Shown here piece after piece: positions 14,152 through 18,923 of a stretch of DNA of 18,923 nucleotides (its first letter is position 1; each line of letters opens with the position of its first letter). Made by a program: the position numbers and the translations under genes. The notes beneath the pieces were generated by a model. That model worked only from the letters and a program-made list of their open reading frames with translations, ran no database searches and had not been told where the DNA came from. The stretch comes from an uncultured Eubacterium sp. (GTDB taxonomy: Bacteria > Bacillota > Clostridia > Lachnospirales > Lachnospiraceae), in contig CAJOPM010000194.1 in NCBI GenBank assembly GCA_905236225.1, positions 1-18,923 on the forward strand, in the 5' to 3' direction.

Positions 14152-16209
14152 ATGAGTATCAGGCTTCCGGCCGGGATCAAATTTTCAGATATGGCCATTG
14201 GATTGTACCTGTTGGCTGCGGTTTTGTTTTTCATTATACCGATTCCGTCAATAATGCTCGACGTTATGCTTGCGCTTAATATGTCGATAGCATTTATTAT
14301 ACTCTTTAATTCTCTTTTCGTGGTTGAAGTTCTTGATATGTCCTTCTTCCCGACTCTTTTGCTATTTACTACGCTTTTTAGAATAGCATTAAATGTCTCA
14401 TCTACCAGGCTTATTCTTACTACAGGTAGTCCCGGTAATGTCGTAACTACTTTTGGTCAGTTCGTTGGAGGAAGTAATCTGATCGTAGGTGCGATTATTT
14501 TTATAATTTTGCTTATTATTCAGTTTGTAGTAATCAATAAGGGGTCTGAGCGTGTTGCTGAGGTTACCGCCAGATTTACACTTGATGCTATGCCAGGTAA
14601 GCAGATGGCTATTGACGCCGATCTTAATACAGGTGCCATAAACGATCAGGAGGCAAAAGAAAGAAGAGAAAAGATTCAAAATGAATCAACTTTTTTCGGA
14701 GCTATGGATGGTGCAACCAAGTATGTTAAGGGTGATGCTACTGCCGGCCTTATTATCACATTTATCAACCTTATAGGTGGCATAATTACCGGTGTGATGA
14801 ACAGCGGGATGGAGATTACAGACGCGCTTAGTACTTATGGTATTCTTACAATCGGTGACGGACTTACATCACAGATACCATCACTTTTGATATCACTTTC
14901 AACAGGTATATTAATTACTAAGGGAGCTAAAGACGCTGAATTTAGTACTGTTTTGGTAAAGCAGCTGTTTGGCGTTCCGAAAGTTCTTATGATTGTTGGT
15001 GTTACGCTTTGTTTCCTGGGAATCGTAACACCGCTTTCGATTGTTTTATTTGTGCCGCTTGGCGTTTTGTTTATCGTAGGTAGTCGAAGAGTAGAGCGTA
15101 ATCTGGGCATAGAGGCAGTAGAAGAAGAGGTTGAAAGCGCAGAAACTCAGGCAGAAGAGATCAGAAAACCTGAAAATGTAGTATCTTTGCTTCATGTTGA
15201 TCCAATAGAGCTTGAGTTTGGATATGGCATCATACCCCTTGCCGATGTTAATCAAGGTGGCGATTTGCTAGATAGAGTCGTTATGATCAGACGACAAATT
15301 GCGCTTGAACTGGGTACAGTTGTACCGATAATCAGACTCCGTGATAATATTCAGCTTAATCCTAATCAATATATTATTAAGATAAAGGGCATACAGGTTA
15401 CGGAAGGAGAGATTCTGTTTGACCATTATATGGCGATGAATCCGGGATATGTCGAAGAAGAGATTAATGGTATTCCGACATTTGAGCCTTCATTCCATTT
15501 GCCTGCTATCTGGATTACAGAGTCACAAAGAGAAAGAGCGGAGACTTTAGGATATACGGTAGTTGACCCGCCGTCCATAATTGCTACGCATCTTACAGAA
15601 GTTCTTCGCAGACATATTGCAGAGTTGCTTACAAGACAAGATGTACAAAATCTCGTAAATAATCTCAAAGAAACAAATCCAGTATTGGTAGATGAGCTTA
15701 CACCTAAGCTGTTAGGTCTTGGAGATATACAAAAGGTTCTTCAGAACTTGCTTAGTGAAGATATATCTATCAGAGATTTGCTTACGATATTTGAGACTTT
15801 AGCAGACTATGCTTCGACAACGCATGATACTGATGTACTTACTGAGTACGTCAGACAGAGTCTTAAAAGAGCAATTTCCGGTAAGTATTTTCCGGCCAAT
15901 GAGACAACGAGTGTTGTTACGATTGATCCAAAGGTTGAACAGGAAATTATGAGCTCGGTAAAACAGACTGAACAAGGGGCTTATCTGGCTTTAGACCCTG
16001 AAAAATCGAAGGCTATTATTTCCTCAGTGCAAGAAGAGACTGCTAAGCTGGAAAATATAGGTAAAGTACCGATTATAGTTACGTCACCTATAGTAAGAAT
16101 GTATTTTAAGAAACTAACGCAGGATTATTTTGAAGATTTAATCGTTGTATCATATAGCGAGATTGAATCAGATGTAGAACTACAGTCAGTTGGGATGGTG
16201 ACAGGCTAA
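14152..16209 (+). CDS. flhA: flagellar export protein FlhA
   Basis: FlhA is the largest export-gate protein; a nonameric ring of its cytoplasmic domain docks substrates and chaperones. At 685 residues it is full length. The N-terminal half has about eight membrane helices. The FHIPEP-family signature is between helices: RFTLDAMPGK at 141-150, then DADLNTGAIN with D155 and D157, and FFGAMDGATKYVKGDATAGL. The soluble domain (from about 325) ends SYSEIESDVELQSVGMVTG. A strong AAAGGAGG (14138-14145) precedes the ATG. flhF begins immediately after the stop codon with no gap. Confidence 0.97.
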   Translation: MSIRLPAGIKFSDMAIGLYLLAAVLFFIIPIPSIMLDVMLALNMSIAFIILFNSLFVVEVLDMSFFPTLLLFTTLFRIALNVSSTRLILTTGSPGNVVTTFGQFVGGSNLIVGAIIFIILLIIQFVVINKGSERVAEVTARFTLDAMPGKQMAIDADLNTGAINDQEAKERREKIQNESTFFGAMDGATKYVKGDATAGLIITFINLIGGIITGVMNSGMEITDALSTYGILTIGDGLTSQIPSLLISLSTGILITKGAKDAEFSTVLVKQLFGVPKVLMIVGVTLCFLGIVTPLSIVLFVPLGVLFIVGSRRVERNLGIEAVEEEVESAETQAEEIRKPENVVSLLHVDPIELEFGYGIIPLADVNQGGDLLDRVVMIRRQIALELGTVVPIIRLRDNIQLNPNQYIIKIKGIQVTEGEILFDHYMAMNPGYVEEEINGIPTFEPSFHLPAIWITESQRERAETLGYTVVDPPSIIATHLTEVLRRHIAELLTRQDVQNLVNNLKETNPVLVDELTPKLLGLGDIQKVLQNLLSEDISIRDLLTIFETLADYASTTHDTDVLTEYVRQSLKRAISGKYFPANETTSVVTIDPKVEQEIMSSVKQTEQGAYLALDPEKSKAIISSVQEETAKLENIGKVPIIVTSPIVRMYFKKLTQDYFEDLIVVSYSEIESDVELQSVGMVTG

Positions 16210-17571
16210 ATGATAATAAAAAAATTTCATGGCAACAGCGAAGAGGAGGCAAAAGAAAAAGCCAAAGCAGAGCTGGGTGAAAATGCCATTATAATGAGCG
16301 TTAGGGCTGTTAAGTCCAAAGGATTAAAGGGCGTATTTAAAGGAGTATCATTTGAGGTTACAGCGGCCATAGAAGATCCTAAACCGCAAAAGATTCAAAC
16401 TGCCTCTAAACCTGAAAAAGTCAATTTAGCTGCCGATGAGGAGATTAGCATACCTCAAAGCAAACGAGACTTATCAGCTAAAGAGCAGGCACAAAAGATT
16501 GCAGATACTATGAAAAAAATACAGCCTATCATAGATGATCAAAGGAAACAAAAAATAGAAGACGAAAGGCTTCAGGAAATGTTTGACAGAGCAAAACAAG
16601 CAACTCCGGCATCTTCCGGAAGTGAGAGAATTAAACACTTTAATGCTCAACAAAAAGGTATAGACAACCGATTAAATCAAATACAGGGGATGCTCGATGA
16701 GACAATGACCCAAAGCAGCGTCCAGGCTGAAGAAGAAAAAGTTCGCAATAAGGAAAGACTTGATATCCTGAAAATGATATACAAGGTCTTACTGGACAAC
16801 GAGGTTGATGAAAAATATGCTAATCAGATTCTTGAAGAAACTGACAGTGTTGTAAGAAAAAGCTCAAGTATGGACGCTATGTTATCAAGCGTATATCAAA
16901 AGGTTATTCTTAAATTTGGAAATAATGATGGAATTAATCTTGAGGGAAGTAAGCCTAAGGTGCTTATTTTTATTGGACCTACGGGGGTAGGAAAGACCAC
17001 AACAATTGCAAAAGTGGCATCAAAATATAAGGTCGAGGAGCGCAGAGATATTGCTTTTTTAACAGCGGATACATATAGGATTGCTGCAGCCGATCAGCTT
17101 CAGACATACGCCAATATATTGTCTGCACCGCTAAATATTATATATACTCCCAAGGAGTTAACTGATGCCATAAAAGACAATCAACAGTCTGATGTTATAC
17201 TTGTAGATACAGCCGGTTTTTCTCATAAAAACGAAGAACAAAAAAGCGCAGTCAAATCTTTAATAGACGAAATTGACGATTCATATGACAAGCAGGTTTT
17301 TTTGTGCCTTAGTGCTACTACAAAATATGATGATCTTATAGATATTATTGATGCTTATAAGCAGATAAGTGATTTCAAGATAGTATTTACAAAGCTTGAT
17401 GAAACAAACAAATATGGTAATTTGTTGAATATAAGGCTTTATAGTGGGGCACCGATATCTTTTGTCACTAATGGTCAAAATGTGCCCGATGATATTGAGA
17501 AATTTGACTCTCAAAAAATCGTAAAGAATCTTTTAGGAGGCAAAGAGCCATGGACCAGGCAGAAGGCTTAA
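16210..17571 (+). CDS. flhF: flagellar SRP-type GTPase FlhF
   Basis: FlhF is a membrane-associated SRP-family GTPase that sets where flagella are built. The N-terminal 240 residues are charged, helical and less conserved, opening with MIIKKFHGNSEEEAKEKAKA, typical of the FlhF B domain. The GTPase motifs follow in order: GPTGVGKTT (256-264), TADTYRIAAADQL (285-297), DTAGFSH (333-339) and TKLDE (394-398). The usual Arg or similar polar residue after DTAG is Phe here (F337). The 453-residue length is typical. It directly abuts flhA and overlaps flhG by 22 bases. Confidence 0.95.
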   Translation: MIIKKFHGNSEEEAKEKAKAELGENAIIMSVRAVKSKGLKGVFKGVSFEVTAAIEDPKPQKIQTASKPEKVNLAADEEISIPQSKRDLSAKEQAQKIADTMKKIQPIIDDQRKQKIEDERLQEMFDRAKQATPASSGSERIKHFNAQQKGIDNRLNQIQGMLDETMTQSSVQAEEEKVRNKERLDILKMIYKVLLDNEVDEKYANQILEETDSVVRKSSSMDAMLSSVYQKVILKFGNNDGINLEGSKPKVLIFIGPTGVGKTTTIAKVASKYKVEERRDIAFLTADTYRIAAADQLQTYANILSAPLNIIYTPKELTDAIKDNQQSDVILVDTAGFSHKNEEQKSAVKSLIDEIDDSYDKQVFLCLSATTKYDDLIDIIDAYKQISDFKIVFTKLDETNKYGNLLNIRLYSGAPISFVTNGQNVPDDIEKFDSQKIVKNLLGGKEPWTRQKA

Positions 17572-18434
17572 GAAATATAATAAAAGCGCAAAATCAAAAA
17601 GAAATCCTTCCTGCCAGAGTGCTTACCGTGACCAGTGGGAAAGGCGGAGTAGGTAAGTCCAATCTGTCCGTTAATCTGGCGGTACAGTTGCGGAAAATGG
17701 GCAAAAAGGTTATAATTTTTGACGCAGATTTCGGACTTGCAAATGTGGAAGTTATGTTTGGCGCATTTCCTCAATTTAATCTCAGCGATTTGATTTATCA
17801 TGGAAAGAGCATTCAGGAAATACTTACAAAAGGTCCGATGGATATAGAGTTTATATCAGCAGGATCGGGAATAGCAGGTCTTAATAATCTAGACAAAGAT
17901 CAAATATCTTTTTTAATTAATAATCTTACTTCGCTTAATACTATGGCGGATGTTATAATAATAGATACAGGTGCAGGAATATCTGATTCGGTAATGGAGT
18001 TTGTGGTATCCAGTCCTGAGGTATTATTGGTTTCAACTCCTGAGCCGAGTTCGCTTACCGATTCCTATTCCTTACTAAAGACACTTTATAGCAGTCCAAA
18101 ATTTGATCCGGCCGTTTGCAAGGTTAAGGTTATCTCAAACAAAGTGTTATCAAAGCGTGACGGTCTTGATGTTTTTAACAGACTCAACACGGTTGTAGGA
18201 CAATTTTTGTCAGGTAATCTTGAATATATCGGTATGATACCGCAGGATACAGAACTTGAGAAGGCGATTAGAGAGCAAAAACCTGTATCTATGAGGTATC
18301 CAAATGCAAAATCATCTATAGCATTTAGAGATATCGCCATGTCGCTATTTGATGAAAAGATTGGTGATAATGTTAGACAGCCAAGAAGAAGTTTGTCACA
18401 GATGTTTGCAGACTTATTATATGGACATAGATAA
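17550..18434 (+). CDS. flhG: flagellar number regulator FlhG (MinD-like ATPase)
   Basis: FlhG (also called FleN or YlxH) is a MinD/ParA-type ATPase that limits flagellar number and works with FlhF. Residues 2-8 are DQAEGLR, the DQAxxLR element known to stimulate the FlhF GTPase. The deviant Walker A is SGKGGVGKS (29-37, with K31 and K36), followed by FDADFGLANVEVMFG (57-71) and VIIIDTGAGISDS as the Walker B region. The C-terminus ends in a basic amphipathic-looking helix (RRSLSQMFADLLYGHR), probably the membrane-targeting sequence. TTAGGAGG at 17533-17540, inside flhF, serves the ATG at 17550. 294 residues is normal length. Confidence 0.95.
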   Translation: MDQAEGLRNIIKAQNQKEILPARVLTVTSGKGGVGKSNLSVNLAVQLRKMGKKVIIFDADFGLANVEVMFGAFPQFNLSDLIYHGKSIQEILTKGPMDIEFISAGSGIAGLNNLDKDQISFLINNLTSLNTMADVIIIDTGAGISDSVMEFVVSSPEVLLVSTPEPSSLTDSYSLLKTLYSSPKFDPAVCKVKVISNKVLSKRDGLDVFNRLNTVVGQFLSGNLEYIGMIPQDTELEKAIREQKPVSMRYPNAKSSIAFRDIAMSLFDEKIGDNVRQPRRSLSQMFADLLYGHR

Positions 18435-18474
18435 ATATTAATAATGAATAATCAACTTTTGCTAAGGAGGCTTT

Positions 18475-18923
18475 ATGGCACAGAAAACGGGTTATACATT
18501 AAGACCCGGAGATAAGATTGATGTTAGGGTGACAAAAGAACTAAATAACGGAAAAGGTATTACAAAAACAATTCTGATTTTTAAAAGCCAGTTGCTTGAT
18601 AGTATAGACTCACAGACAATAACGATGGCCATGCCTACACAAGCAGGAAAGACTATTTTATTTCCTGTAGGAGCTGAATTTGAAGCTATCTTTTATACCG
18701 ACGGCGGAACTTTGCTGCATGCAGATGCTGTGGTTATCGCCAGGAAAAATGATGGCGGAATATTAATGATGGATGTTCAGATAACTTCTGACATCACTAA
18801 ATTCCAAAGAAGAGAGTTTTACAGATTAACTAAGCTGATAGATATAATATATTATAGAGTACCGATTGATATCGGTATGGATGCAAGCTTGGAAGAGCAA
18901 TATGAGATGGCACTTTTAATGCA
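18475..18923 (+). CDS. PilZ-domain (YcgR-like) protein, 3' end outside window
   Basis: The first 149 codons of a gene that continues past the window. Translation begins MAQKTGYTLRPGDKIDVRVT. About residues 8-105 fit the beta-rich N-terminal domain of YcgR-type proteins (FPVGAEFEAIFYTDGGTLLH, DAVVIARKNDGGILMMDVQI). Then FQRREFYRL carries the RRxxxR part of the PilZ cyclic-di-GMP site. The second half of that site (DxSxxG) would lie beyond the edge. Such proteins slow the motor when cyclic-di-GMP is high. AAGGAGG at 18464-18470 is a strong ribosome binding site. It lies 40 bases after flhG, consistent with the same operon; in related genomes chemotaxis genes usually follow. Confidence 0.85.
   Translation, partial: MAQKTGYTLRPGDKIDVRVTKELNNGKGITKTILIFKSQLLDSIDSQTITMAMPTQAGKTILFPVGAEFEAIFYTDGGTLLHADAVVIARKNDGGILMMDVQITSDITKFQRREFYRLTKLIDIIYYRVPIDIGMDASLEEQYEMALLM

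Noticed and set aside
1..18923. Mobile elements, CRISPR, tRNA or defence genes
   Set aside because: All large frames are accounted for by flagellar genes; no spaced repeats, terminal inverted repeats or cloverleaf sequences were seen.

Overview
The window is an almost fully packed, single-strand block of flagellar and chemotaxis genes, all on the + strand. AT-rich coding sequence, strong AGGAGG-type ribosome binding sites, a FliY-type switch protein with a CheC-like domain, a receiver gene (cheY) between fliY and fliO, and a PilZ gene after flhG together suggest a motile low-GC Firmicute of class Clostridia. Lachnospiraceae (Roseburia, Butyrivibrio or Lachnospira-like) is the most likely family. 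That assignment is inferred from gene order and protein style, not from a search.

Layout. Positions 1-95 are a structured non-coding leader. Then comes an axial block: an MgtE-N-domain flagellar protein, fliK (hook length), flgD (hook cap), a small TIGR02530-type flagellar operon protein, and flgE (hook). A strong hairpin after flgE (5377-5407) and a gene-free stretch of about 300 bp with promoter-like sites divide this block from the next. The second block holds the stator (motA, motB), fliL, the switch (fliM, fliY), cheY, the type III export gate (fliO, fliP, fliQ, fliR, flhB, flhA), the pole/number regulators flhF and flhG, and the first 149 codons of a PilZ protein that runs off the window. 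Genes in the second block are mostly a few bases apart or overlapping (motA/motB, cheY/fliO, flhF/flhG), as expected for co-transcription. Internal promoter-like sites precede cheY and flhA.

How the genes work together. The export gate passes hook subunits out. FlgD caps the growing hook, FlgE polymerises, and FliK measures length and switches FlhB specificity (its NPTH autocleavage motif is intact). MotA/MotB drive rotation against the FliM/FliY ring, and CheY-P is read by the N-terminal peptides of both FliM and FliY. FliY also carries two intact CheC-type phosphatase signatures. FlhF/FlhG set flagellar position and number, and the PilZ protein probably couples cyclic-di-GMP to motor output.

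I see no mobile element, CRISPR array, tRNA or rRNA, and no wholly new system. The unusual points are details inside a known system: a helical wall-protein-type segment fused to FlgD, clustered poly-A tracts at the start of the first gene, a nested-hairpin leader, a repeat-bearing FliY linker, a changed G3 motif in FlhF, and a pattern of weak ribosome binding sites on low-copy export-gate genes.
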